From assembly GCA_024207135.1 (NCBI GenBank), contig CP042428.1:3162001-3226000 (forward strand): 64,000 nt of DNA. Direction: 5' to 3'. Every line of letters starts with the position of its first letter. The stretch's first letter is position 1. Both the position numbers and the translations under genes were made by a program. Source of the stretch: Arthrobacter sp. C2 (lineage in GTDB: Bacteria; Actinomycetota; Actinomycetes; Actinomycetales; Micrococcaceae). Positions 56,175-64,000 of the stretch are shown here, piece by piece. A model generated the notes under the pieces. That model was not told the origin of the DNA, did no database searches, and was given only the letters and a program-made list of their open reading frames with translations.

Positions 56175-56930
56175 ATGAATGCCAAGCACCGCGCGCCGAC
56201 CGGGCCGAAGCCGAACAGACGGCCATCGAAGGCCCGGAAAGCCAGCCGCATGGGCCTGGTTCCGCAGATCATTTCCGTAGCCGTGCTGCTTTCAGGCCTG
56301 TCGTGGGGTGGCGTCTCGTTGGCGACATCCATTGTTGAGAAACGAGAACTGACACAAACAGGGGTGCAGGCACCGGCCACGGTCACCCAGCACCACAAGA
56401 AAACCGTGGGCGGCAGAACCACCAGCGTGTACCACCTGATTGACTACACCTTCACGCCAATCGGCAAGGCAGAGGAACACCCCACCGAGGTGATATTGCC
56501 CTCGGATCTGTGGAACACGGTGGAAGCCGGCTCAACAATCATGGTGACGTACAACGCCTCAAACCCCGCCGACAACCAGCCGACGATGATACTCAAGCGC
56601 CTATCGCCGTTTGCGTCCGACATGATCGGCATGTTGGTAGGAATAGCGGTGGCGGTGGTCTTCACTTGGTTCTCGTGGCAGTTGTTCCGGGTGATCACAT
56701 CACGACGGCGAAAGCCCAAAACCCCCAACCCGGGAACCCGCGGAACCGCGACGGGCACGGCGAAGCCTGACAGGTCCAAGGTCCAGCAGGCAGCCGCCGA
56801 GTTCGGCGTGCTGGCGCTTCTGCTGCTCATCTTTCTGGCGATCCTGGCGGCGTTCTTCACCGTGTTTGTCTGTGGCATAGAATTCGTCGGTCCACTCGTT
56901 GTGGAGTTGATGCAGAATAGCCTGCTCTGA
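56175..56930 (+). CDS. DUF3592 domain membrane protein
   Basis: 251 aa from ATG at 56175. The basic N-terminus is followed by a membrane helix (about 34-52). The extracellular domain has the DUF3592 pattern GVQAPATVTQHH then YHLIDYTFTPIG and MVTYNASNPADNQP. Two further membrane helices follow at about 155-175 and 215-245. Function unknown. Codon use is a little less GC-biased than in neighbours. The longer frame upstream has no support. Confidence 0.75.
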   Translation: MNAKHRAPTGPKPNRRPSKARKASRMGLVPQIISVAVLLSGLSWGGVSLATSIVEKRELTQTGVQAPATVTQHHKKTVGGRTTSVYHLIDYTFTPIGKAEEHPTEVILPSDLWNTVEAGSTIMVTYNASNPADNQPTMILKRLSPFASDMIGMLVGIAVAVVFTWFSWQLFRVITSRRRKPKTPNPGTRGTATGTAKPDRSKVQQAAAEFGVLALLLLIFLAILAAFFTVFVCGIEFVGPLVVELMQNSLL

Positions 56931-57161
56931 GTCGCGCGGGGTTCGAGGCAGGCACCATCTCCGGGCGGGACGCTACGATGCCCTGCACCATCGCCACCGC
57001 CACGGCGGCCCGATTAGCCCGGAGGGATAGTTGGCACGCACGTGTGGAGCGGTGTGGGATCGCACGATTTGGCGGTGCCGCGCCACCGGGCCTGCCCGCA
57101 GCGGGCCCGTGACCTCGGTATGGTGGGGAGCCGGTACGACCCCCAAATAGGAGGAAACAAC

Positions 57162-58193
57162 GTGAGCCAAGAAACCGCAGCGGTGCACCACGTGAGCCGG
57201 GCCGGGGACCTGCACGGGTTCGTGGTGAAGGCCATGGCCGCGGTCGGGGCCTCCGGGACGGATGCCGCCTACATGGCGGACCAGCTGCTCGCCTCGGAGC
57301 TGGCCGGCCACCCCTCGCACGGGATGCGCAGGCTTCCCGAGTACGTCGACCGGGCGCTGCAGGGATTCGCGCGGCCCGGGGCCCGGGCCGCGATCGAGCT
57401 GGACACCGGCTCCCTGGTGCGCATGGACGGCAACGGCACCTACGGGCACTTTGCGCTGCGCGATGCCACGGCGGTGGCCGTGGCCCGTGCCAAGGCCCAC
57501 GGGATCGCCGCGGTCGCGGTGCGCAACAGCGAGTATGCGGGGCGGTTTGCCCCGTTCTGCCAGGAGGCGGCCAACGCGGGGGTGGCGACCCTGCTGTTCG
57601 GGAACAACAACGGTGCCGGGCAGGTCGTGGTGCCGCCGGGCGGCACCCGGGCGCGGCTGTCGACCAACCCGATTGCCGCCGGGGTCCCGCGCAGCCAGGC
57701 ACCGCACCTGGTCATCGACTTTGCCACCAGCACCGTCGCCGGCGGCCGGCTGGCGGAGGAACGCGACCGCGGTGCCGAGCTTCCGGAGCAGTGGGTGACC
57801 CCCGACGGGCTGCTCAAGCCCTTTGGCGGGTTCAAGGGCTTCGGGCTGGCGCTGCTGGTCGAGGCACTGGGCGGGGCGCTGACGGGCTCGGAAACCGTGT
57901 CGGAGCGGAAGACGGCCGACCACCAGGGGGCCCTGGTGATCGCGATCGACGTGGCGCAGCTGCGCGAGCTGCACGACTTCACCGCCCAGGTCGAGGAGTT
58001 CATCGCCCATGTGAAATCCGGCGAACCGGAGGACGGCAACGGACCCATCCGGGTGCCGGGCGAAGGCCCGTCGGTGGGGGACGGGTGCCCGGCCGGGCAC
58101 CCGGTGGAGGTCAACTCCAGGACCTGGTCGGAACTCGGGCGGATCGCCGCGGAGCTGAAGCTGGCAATGCCCGCGTTGACCCAGGGGCGCTAA
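57162..58193 (+). CDS. Ldh family oxidoreductase (malate/L-lactate dehydrogenase type)
   Basis: 343 aa from GTG at 57162 with AGGAGGA upstream. The family fold is recognised by ASELAGHPSHGMRRLPEYV, TYGHFALRDATAVAVARA, STNPIAAGVPR and PFGGFKGFGLALLVEAL. These NAD(P)-dependent enzymes reduce various 2-oxo acids; the true substrate is unknown. The loop before PFGG is about a dozen residues shorter than in typical members. It stands alone, convergent with the PiT gene. Confidence 0.88.
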   Translation: MSQETAAVHHVSRAGDLHGFVVKAMAAVGASGTDAAYMADQLLASELAGHPSHGMRRLPEYVDRALQGFARPGARAAIELDTGSLVRMDGNGTYGHFALRDATAVAVARAKAHGIAAVAVRNSEYAGRFAPFCQEAANAGVATLLFGNNNGAGQVVVPPGGTRARLSTNPIAAGVPRSQAPHLVIDFATSTVAGGRLAEERDRGAELPEQWVTPDGLLKPFGGFKGFGLALLVEALGGALTGSETVSERKTADHQGALVIAIDVAQLRELHDFTAQVEEFIAHVKSGEPEDGNGPIRVPGEGPSVGDGCPAGHPVEVNSRTWSELGRIAAELKLAMPALTQGR

Positions 58194-58242
58194 TTTCCAA
58201 GGGCAATGGCCAAGGGGCCGTTGCCCGGCGGGCGCTCGCCGG

Positions 58243-59268
58243 TCAGTTCACCAGCGGGTGCATGGCCAGGTACAGGATCCCGCCCACGACGGCGCACACA
58301 AGTGGGGTGGCGACCCAGTGCCGCAGGATGCGGTTCACGTGCCGCCAGGTCACGGACTCGAAGCGCTGGTTTGCGCCGGCCCCGACAATCGAGCTGGTGA
58401 CCGCCTGGGTGGTGGAGATCGGCAGGTGGATCAGCATGGCGCCGAGGAAGAGCATGGCCGCGGAGACCGACTGGGCGACCATGCCGCGCAACGGGTCCAT
58501 GTTGACCAGCCGGTAGGCAAGGGTGTGGGCGATGCGCCAGCCGCCAAAGAGGACACCGGCGGCCAGGCAGCCGGCGCCGAGCAGCTGCGGGCCGAGCATG
58601 ATGGAGCCGGGCTCGGCTGCACCGGCGGTCACCAGGGCCAGGGTCAGGAAGGCACCGGTGCGCTGGCCGTCCTGCAGCCCGTTGCCCAGGGCCACCGCGC
58701 ACGCCGCAATGGCCTGGCCGGCACGGGACACGCCGTTGACGTCGGAGGCCGTTGAATGGCGCACCAGCCAGGTGACGGGGATGACCAGGGCGTAGGAGAC
58801 GGCGAAGGCGAAGACCGGGGTGAAGACCAGCGGCAGCAGCACCCCGCCGGCGAGCATCCGCCAGGCGTCATGCACGCCGTCGTTGCCCAGCAGCGCGGAG
58901 GCGCCGGAGGCCCCGGCAAGCGCCGCGATCAGCGAATGCGTGGAGGACACCGGCAGCCCGCGCCACCAGCACAGCAGCGCCCAGGCGCCGCCCGCAAGCA
59001 ACGCGGACAGCAGCAGGGCCAGGCCCGGGATCCCGGTCGGGACGTTGAGTTCCACCGCCGAAATCAGGTAGACCCCGAAGCTGGTCGAAAGCATGGTGCC
59101 CGCGAAGGTGAAGAACGCCGCCACCAGGACCGCATAGGTGGGGGTCAGCGCCCGGTTGCGCACCGCGACTGCAACGGAGTTCGAGGCGTCGCGGAAGCCG
59201 TTGAGGAACGCGAAGGCGCAGGTGCACAACAGCACCACGACCATCATGAAGGATTGTCCGGTAATCAC
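58243..59268 (-). CDS. inorganic phosphate transporter, PiT family
   Basis: 341 aa from GTG at 59268; ATG 59247 is an alternative. About ten membrane segments. The two PiT repeats have FLNGFRDASNSVAVAV near the N-terminus, PVSSTHSLIAALAG in the middle, GNGLQDGQRTGAF at the second repeat and PISTTQAVTSSIVGAG. It imports metal-phosphate by proton symport with low affinity. It starts seven bases after the DUF47 gene, its usual partner. Confidence 0.92.
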   Translation of the reverse strand: MITGQSFMMVVVLLCTCAFAFLNGFRDASNSVAVAVRNRALTPTYAVLVAAFFTFAGTMLSTSFGVYLISAVELNVPTGIPGLALLLSALLAGGAWALLCWWRGLPVSSTHSLIAALAGASGASALLGNDGVHDAWRMLAGGVLLPLVFTPVFAFAVSYALVIPVTWLVRHSTASDVNGVSRAGQAIAACAVALGNGLQDGQRTGAFLTLALVTAGAAEPGSIMLGPQLLGAGCLAAGVLFGGWRIAHTLAYRLVNMDPLRGMVAQSVSAAMLFLGAMLIHLPISTTQAVTSSIVGAGANQRFESVTWRHVNRILRHWVATPLVCAVVGGILYLAMHPLVN

Positions 59269-59275
59269 GCCCGGC

Positions 59276-59890
59276 TCAGGATTCCTTGACCAGGACTCGG
59301 CCAAGGTGGTCGGCCACGGCGCGCAGGGATTGCGCAGAGGCCAGGAACTGCTCGGCGACCGAGCGGTGGCGGATGATGGTTCCGGCCTTGCTCAGTTCCC
59401 CGATCTCCCCAACCCAGGTTCGGTGGGTCCGGTGCGCCCGCTTGGAGATCCGCACCAGTTCCAGCCACAGGTCCTCGAGGTCGTCCAGGTGCTGGAGCTG
59501 GCCCAGGGCCTGGGTGGTGAGCTCGGCCTGCCGCCCGATGAGTTCAAGCTGTTCGGCCGCCCGGTGCGAAAGCTGGCGCTTGCCCAGGTGGGAGATGAGG
59601 TCGCCGGCGCCGCTGAGCTGTTCGACCGCCTCGTGGAGCAGGCGGGAAAAGGTGTAGACGTCCTCGCGCGGCAACGGGTTGACGTAGCTGGTGCGCAGGT
59701 GGGTGAGCACCGCGTAGTGCAGGTCGGTGGTCTTGACCTCGGAGGCGTTGAGCGCCTCGAGGTGCAGTTCGCGGTCCTCGTCGGATCCAAGCATTTCGGA
59801 GAGCACGCCGACGCAGTGGTGGACCTCGGTGGCCAGGTCGCGCAGGAGCTCTAGGCCACGCGTGTCCGAAGGGAACAATCTAAACTTCAC
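59276..59890 (-). CDS. DUF47 / PhoU-like Pit accessory protein
   Basis: 204 aa, all helical, opening MKFRLFPSDTRGLELLRDLA, with HLEALNASEVKTTDLHYAV as the metal-binding E/D-rich segment. DUF47 proteins resemble PhoU and are needed for PiT function in several bacteria. It is coupled to the PiT gene and is the only PhoU-like protein seen in the window. Confidence 0.9.
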   Translation of the reverse strand: MKFRLFPSDTRGLELLRDLATEVHHCVGVLSEMLGSDEDRELHLEALNASEVKTTDLHYAVLTHLRTSYVNPLPREDVYTFSRLLHEAVEQLSGAGDLISHLGKRQLSHRAAEQLELIGRQAELTTQALGQLQHLDDLEDLWLELVRISKRAHRTHRTWVGEIGELSKAGTIIRHRSVAEQFLASAQSLRAVADHLGRVLVKES

Positions 59891-60173
59891 GAAGATACCA
59901 CCGGATGGAAAGGAAAGTGCGGGTCGATGCCCAGTTTACGCATCGAAGGTTAACAAGCCCGTCCGGGACGGTGTGAAGTGTGTCCCCTGAGAATGCGGGG
60001 AAGAAGTTGGCGGTGCCGAACCGGGAGCGCCTCTCGGCGGAAGGCCGCTCGTAGCGGCTGAAAGTTGGAGCCCGGGGCTGCCGCGGTCCGGCACCGTGAG
60101 TCCAGTTTTCTAGGAAACAGGCCTTCCTGTCAACATGGGGCGCCCCATATTCGCGCGCAGCGTGAAGGAATTC

Positions 60174-60833
60174 TCAGTCAAGCTCCCCTGCCCGCCATGA
60201 GGCAGCTGCGGATTCCAGGTCCTCGGCGGTCTTCACCAGGGCGTGGGCCCGGGTGGTCATCAGCGTGGCACGCTCCGGGTGTGAGAGCTCGGCCGCGTCG
60301 GCTTGTTCGGCCTGGCCCAGGGCGATGACCCGGCAGTAGGCGGCGGTGCGTTCCAATGCGACGTCGAACTCGCCGTCGAAGGCGCCCGTGAGGATCGAGC
60401 TGGTCATGGCGCACAGCTCCTCGGCGCCCGGAGGCTCCGCGGCTCCGGCAACGACGCGCTCGACCTGGGCCAGGTGGGCGCCGGCGGCAAAGAAGGAGGC
60501 CATGGCCTCGGGGTTGTTGACCGTTGCGGCTCTGATTGCGTACAAGCGCCACAGCGCCCCGGGAAGCGACCGGGCCGGGGCCTTGGACCAGAGCTCCGCA
60601 ATGACCTCCAGGCCCTCGTCCTCGGCGAGCCGCACGAGGCGCTCGCGGACCTGGGGGTCGTTGTTGAGTTTTCCGGCGTGGACCAGCGCCTGGGCCGAGA
60701 GGTGCGCGGCCTCCGAGACGCGTGCCGGATCGGCGCCGCCTTCGAACGGGTCGAAGTCCATGGGCGCGAACGGCTTGGGCTTGTGGTGGCGGAACGTGGT
60801 TGCCGGAGGAGTCAATGCTGGATGGCCTTTCAT
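60174..60833 (-). CDS. uncharacterised helical protein
   Basis: 219 aa. The N-terminus MKGHPALTPPATTF is followed by a Pro/Lys-rich segment and a predominantly helical body with ARVSEAAHLSAQALVHAG and WRLYAIRAATVNNPEAM. There is no signal peptide, membrane segment or known catalytic motif. Codon use fits the genome, so it is a real gene, but I do not recognise the family. It stands alone between the DUF47 gene and the tRNA. Confidence 0.7.
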   Translation of the reverse strand: MKGHPALTPPATTFRHHKPKPFAPMDFDPFEGGADPARVSEAAHLSAQALVHAGKLNNDPQVRERLVRLAEDEGLEVIAELWSKAPARSLPGALWRLYAIRAATVNNPEAMASFFAAGAHLAQVERVVAGAAEPPGAEELCAMTSSILTGAFDGEFDVALERTAAYCRVIALGQAEQADAAELSHPERATLMTTRAHALVKTAEDLESAAASWRAGELD

Positions 60834-61129
60834 GGGCTAGAGGATACTCTGCCCGGCTGGATACTTGCCCATCGGCGGGCAGGCCGGCCGGACCGGAGGC
60901 AACATGCGTGGTGACCGCTGCGGCCGCTGCCCCGCCCGGGTCCAGGCCTGCGCGGCCCGCCAATTGGAGTTGGGCCGCTGCCTGCCCTGGCCGGGAAGCC
61001 GGTGGGCAACGCGGCCATGACGAGGGTGACCACCACAAACCCCCGGGTTCCACGTGCCGGTTGAATCTGGCCAGGATGTCCAGAAGATGCCGGGTTATCC
61101 GCTAATATGGGTGATGGCTAAGTGCCAAT

Positions 61130-61202
61130 GCGCCTTTAGCTCAGTTGGTAGAGCACTGGACTTTTAATCCATTGGTCGCGGGTTCGAGCCCCGCAGGGCG
61201 CA
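61130..61202 (+). tRNA. tRNA-Lys (anticodon UUU)
   Basis: 73 bases. Acceptor arms GCGCCTT and AGGGCGC pair, with discriminator A at 61202. The anticodon loop is CTTTTAA with TTT at 61163-61165, and the T-arm has GGTTCGAGCC. CCA is not encoded. Confidence 0.96.
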
Positions 61203-61210
61203 CAGATCAG

Positions 61211-61250
61211 TCCCCGTTCTCCTTGGGAGAGCGGGGATCTTCTGTTTCCG
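61211..61250 (+). terminator. terminator after tRNA-Lys
   Basis: TCCCCGTTCTC pairs with GAGAGCGGGGA (one G-U) around a short loop, followed by TCTTCTGTTT. Confidence 0.75.
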
Positions 61251-61554
61251 GATGGCTTGGCCAGCGATGGCCCGGCCTCGTGATCGTCCTGCGTCATGCC
61301 AGGAGTGCCAGCGCGTGTTTCAGGCCCGAACTGATGGACGGCACTGCCCCCGACCCGCGTCGGCTTGGCCCCGGGCCCCCTTGTTCCCTTCGGCCGTCGA
61401 ACTGCGGCCTGCGCTCGCGGACGGCAGCCCCCGCGCGCAACGAAGCCCCCGTGCCAAGCAGCAAGCGATGGCGACCGGCCCGGGGTGCCCCGGGCGCGTG
61501 AGGGGCGGTGCGCCACCGCCGAAATCAAACGACCAAGATTCGGGAATTTCCCTC
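61251..61554. other. intergenic stretch without a gene
   Basis: About 300 GC-rich bases between the tRNA terminator and the padR promoter. Overlapping open frames exist but none has a family match or start signals. Confidence 0.5.
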
Positions 61555-61582
61555 TTGCGCGACCGCTATTCAGTGTTACTAT
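61555..61582 (+). promoter_or_regulatory. promoter and AT-rich operator region of the padR operon
   Basis: TTGCGC, a 16-base spacer and TACTAT. Just downstream is an AT-rich tract with repeated AGTGGTAGTTAGCAGTA-like pieces (61584-61612), a reasonable site for PadR autoregulation. Confidence 0.5.
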
Positions 61583-61626
61583 TTAGTGGTAGTTAGCAGT
61601 ACAGAGTAGTTAGGGAGAGGGGTTCC

Positions 61627-61977
61627 GTGGGCAAGCAAATGACCGAGATGCTCAAGGGCACGCTCGAGGGCATGATCCTCGCGATCCTGGCCGTGCGGCC
61701 GGCATACGGCTACGAGATCACGGCCCGGCTGCGCGAGGAGGGCTTCTCCGACATCGTCGAGGGCACCGTATACGCCGTGCTGATCAGGATCGAGAAGCGC
61801 GACCTCGTCGACGTCGAAAAGGTCCCGTCCGAAAAGGGGCCACCACGCAAGGTCTACTCGCTGAACGCACAGGGCGGCGAGTACCTGGAGGAGTTCTGGG
61901 GGACCTGGAGCTTCCTTGCGGAACGGATCGCAGAACTGAAGCAGCACATTGAAAACACGCAGGAAAAAGGAGAGTAG
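61627..61977 (+). CDS. PadR family transcriptional regulator
   Basis: 116 aa, GTG start with GGGAGAGGGG upstream. It has the PadR winged helix: MLKGTLEGMILAILA, YGYEI, EGTVYAVLIRIEKRDLV and GPPRKVYSLN. PadR proteins repress exporter genes until an inducing drug or phenolic binds. It begins a four-gene operon with the next genes at 2, 25 and overlapping spacing, so it very likely controls the ABC exporter. Confidence 0.92.
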   Translation: MGKQMTEMLKGTLEGMILAILAVRPAYGYEITARLREEGFSDIVEGTVYAVLIRIEKRDLVDVEKVPSEKGPPRKVYSLNAQGGEYLEEFWGTWSFLAERIAELKQHIENTQEKGE

Positions 61978-61979
61978 AC

Positions 61980-62342
61980 ATGGCAGCAAAATGGATCGAA
62001 CTGGTCACCGGATCGTTCGAGGATAAGAAACGCTGGCGCCAGTACAAGGCGCGCAAGGAACAGCTCCCCACGAGCTATCGAACCGCGATCGACGGGATCG
62101 AGCGCTACTTCATGTACGCCGGGTCGATCGTCAAGGGCGATGTCTTCATGCAGATGCTCGAGGAGCTCGCCGACCTGATCGAGCGCGCAGCCACCGACGG
62201 CACCCCGATCCGGGACATCGTCGGGGAAGACCCGGTCGAGTTCGCCGATGCCTTCATCGCAAACTACGCGGATGGCCAATGGATCAACAAGGAACGCAAA
62301 CGCCTGAACGATGCCATCGACCAGTCCGTCGACGAAGCCTGA
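61980..62342 (+). CDS. DUF1048 family protein
   Basis: 120 aa, opening MAAKWIELVTGSFEDKKRWRQY, with AGSIVKGDVFMQMLEELADL and a C-terminal ADAFIANYADGQWI, the DUF1048 pattern. It is helical and cytoplasmic, with unknown role. It lies between padR and the ABC genes, a common arrangement for DUF1048. AAAAAGGAGAG precedes its ATG. Confidence 0.88.
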   Translation: MAAKWIELVTGSFEDKKRWRQYKARKEQLPTSYRTAIDGIERYFMYAGSIVKGDVFMQMLEELADLIERAATDGTPIRDIVGEDPVEFADAFIANYADGQWINKERKRLNDAIDQSVDEA

Positions 62343-62367
62343 CCCCACCGGAAACGGAGAAACCCCT

Positions 62368-63201
62368 ATGGAAACAGACCAAGCCCCCGGGCCCGCGATC
62401 CGGGTGCGGGGCATCGAGAAATCCTTCAAGGACCTGCAGGTGCTGCGGGGCGTCGACTTCGACGTGTGGACGGGCAGCATCTTCGCGCTGCTCGGCTCCA
62501 ACGGCGCCGGAAAGACCACGCTGGTGCGGATTCTCTCGACGCTGCTGAAGGCCGACGCGGGCACCGCGGCGGTCAACGGCTTCGACGTCGCCGCCCAGCC
62601 AAGCCAGGTGCGCGAGTCGATCAGCCTGACCGGCCAGTTCGCCGCGGTCGACGAGGTGCTCACCGGCCGGGAGAACCTGGTGCTGATCGCCAGGCTGCGC
62701 CACCTGAAGGACCCCGGCGCGATCGCCGAGGACCTGCTAGCCCGCTTCGGGCTCACCGAGGCGGGGAACCGCAAGGCCTCGACGTACTCCGGCGGCATGC
62801 GCCGCCGGCTCGACATCGCGATGAGCCTGATCGGCAATCCGCCGGTCATCTTCCTCGACGAGCCCACCACCGGACTGGATCCGCAGGCCCGACTCGAGGT
62901 GTGGCAGACCGTCAGGGGCCTTGCCGCCGCCGGCACGACCGTGCTGCTCACGACGCAATACCTTGACGAGGCCGAGACCCTGGCGGACCGCATTGCGATC
63001 CTGCACAGGGGCACCATCATCCAAAACGGCACCCTCGCCGAACTCAAGGCACTGCTCCCGCCCGCCAAGCTCGAATACGTCGAGAAGCAGCCTTCCCTCG
63101 AAGACGTCTTCCTGGCCCTCGTCGAAGAGAGCGGCGGGATTGACACCGCCACGGGCGGCCGCACCGACGGCACGGTCCAAGCGGGAAAGGAAATCCAATG
63201 A
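62368..63201 (+). CDS. ABC exporter ATPase, DrrA-like
   Basis: 277 aa. Walker A GSNGAGKTT is at 43-51, signature YSGGMRRRLDIAMSL, and Walker B VIFLDEPTTGLDP. The switch position carries Gln in LLTTQYLDEAE, as in daunorubicin-resistance type ATPases. The C-terminal PSLEDVFLALV is typical of this group. With the next gene it forms a drug or lipid exporter. ATG 62368 has GGAGA upstream. Confidence 0.93.
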   Translation: METDQAPGPAIRVRGIEKSFKDLQVLRGVDFDVWTGSIFALLGSNGAGKTTLVRILSTLLKADAGTAAVNGFDVAAQPSQVRESISLTGQFAAVDEVLTGRENLVLIARLRHLKDPGAIAEDLLARFGLTEAGNRKASTYSGGMRRRLDIAMSLIGNPPVIFLDEPTTGLDPQARLEVWQTVRGLAAAGTTVLLTTQYLDEAETLADRIAILHRGTIIQNGTLAELKALLPPAKLEYVEKQPSLEDVFLALVEESGGIDTATGGRTDGTVQAGKEIQ

Positions 63202-63962
63202 CCACCCACGTCCTGGCCGACACCGGCGTCCTGACCGGCCGCTCGCTGCGCCACATTCTGCGCAGCCCCGACACCATCATCACCACCGTCATCACCCCGA
63301 TCGCCCTGATGCTGCTGTTCGTGTACGTGCTCGGCGGCGCGATCAATACCGGCTCCGGGCAGTCATACGTCAACTACATGCTCCCGGGCATCCTGTTGAT
63401 CACCATCGCCTCCGGCGTCGCGTACACCGCCTACCGCCTGTTCCTGGACATGCAGGGCGGCATCTTCGAACGCTTCGCCTCCATGCCGATCGCCCGCTCG
63501 TCCGTGCTCTGGGCCCACGTGCTGACGTCCCTGGCCGCAAACCTTCTCTCCGTTGCGGCGGTCGTCGGCGTCGCGCTGCTCATGGGCTTCCGCACGGGGG
63601 CCTCGGTGGGCGCCTGGATCGCCGTGGTCGGCACCCTGGTCCTCTTCACCCTCGCGCTGACCTGGATCGCCGTGATCGCCGGACTCTCGGCAAAGACGGT
63701 CGACGGGGCTAGCGCGTTCAGCTACCCGTTGATCTTCCTCCCGTTCATCTCTTCGGCCTTTGTGCCCACCGGGTCGATGCCCGGCCCCGTGGCGTGGTTC
63801 GCCGAGAACCAGCCGGTGACCTCCATCGTGAACACCGTCCGGGCATTGTTCGCCCAGCAGCCCGTCGGCAACGACATCTGGATCGCGCTGGCCTGGCTGC
63901 TCGGCATCCTGGCCGTCTCCTACGGGTTCGCGATCGCCAAGTACCGCCGCAAGATCCGCTGA
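63198..63962 (+). CDS. ABC-2 type exporter permease, DrrB-like
   Basis: 254 aa with six membrane segments. It has the ABC-2 features TGRSLRHILRSPDTI, NYMLPGILLITIASG and FPLIFLPFISSAFVPTG-like SYPLIFLPFISSAFVP. Its ATG overlaps the stop of the ATPase gene (ATGA), so the two are coupled. It ends 38 bases before the window edge. Confidence 0.92.
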   Translation: MTTHVLADTGVLTGRSLRHILRSPDTIITTVITPIALMLLFVYVLGGAINTGSGQSYVNYMLPGILLITIASGVAYTAYRLFLDMQGGIFERFASMPIARSSVLWAHVLTSLAANLLSVAAVVGVALLMGFRTGASVGAWIAVVGTLVLFTLALTWIAVIAGLSAKTVDGASAFSYPLIFLPFISSAFVPTGSMPGPVAWFAENQPVTSIVNTVRALFAQQPVGNDIWIALAWLLGILAVSYGFAIAKYRRKIR

Positions 63963-64000
63963 GGCGCCGGGGCCCGCAGCTCCGCCGCCGTGAACGTCAC

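Noticed and set aside
59891-60173. Possible PHO box upstream of the DUF47-PiT pair
   Set aside because: Minus-strand pieces such as CTTCACACCG and GTTAACCTTCG resemble single units, but they are not in 11-base register.

Overview
The window is a high-GC actinobacterial chromosome segment. The 16S and 23S sequences, the DUF222/HNH gene, Lsr2, the PH-domain gene pair and many leaderless-looking starts point to a Micrococcaceae species close to Arthrobacter (Arthrobacter/Paeniglutamicibacter-like). Its backbone matches the order known from Mycobacterium tuberculosis Rv3628c-Rv3585: ppa, dacB, DUF2342 protease, tilS, hpt, ftsH, folE-folP-folB-folK, DUF3180, PH-domain proteins, DUF2520, panC, then lysS, lsr2, clpC, mutY, disA, radA.

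Layout. 1-5.0 kb: end of a HAD phosphatase, a small lipoprotein, a DUF1761 membrane protein, a SatD-like protein, a YczE-like membrane protein and a DUF222/HNH protein. 5.0-19.2 kb: ppa, cell-wall carboxypeptidase, metalloprotease, tilS, hpt, ftsH, and a tightly packed folate-to-pantothenate operon. 19.2-20.3 kb: a nitronate monooxygenase on the minus strand. 20.4-36.8 kb: two complete rRNA operons in tandem (16S-23S-5S, both +). An IS1249/IS256-type insertion sequence sits just after the first 5S gene, and about 3 kb of hairpin-rich DNA without recognisable genes separates the operons. 37.2-40.2 kb: M13 peptidase and alpha/beta hydrolase. 40.3-50.2 kb: lysS, a 58-aa membrane protein, lsr2, clpC, GNAT acetyltransferase, mutY, disA, radA. 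50.2-55.8 kb: FUSC membrane protein and the pstSCAB phosphate transporter with a clear PHO box. 56-60 kb: DUF3592 protein, Ldh-family oxidoreductase, and a second phosphate uptake pair (PiT plus DUF47). 60-64 kb: an unrecognised protein, tRNA-Lys(UUU), and a PadR-DUF1048-ABC exporter operon.

Most notable points. The tandem rRNA operons, with a nitronate monooxygenase, a peptidase and a hydrolase, occupy the place where panD and coaX lie between panC and lysS in M. tuberculosis. The second operon keeps the exact empty target site of the IS in the first. The first 23S copy differs from the second by six one-base losses, all in G or C runs, one of them in the universally conserved peptidyl-transferase region; this looks like a sequence error or a defective copy. 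The inter-operon spacer carries inverted repeat units and long hairpins that I cannot assign. Several genes share a -10 hexamer placed 6-8 bases before the start codon, which implies leaderless mRNAs. No CRISPR array, prophage or defence system was seen.
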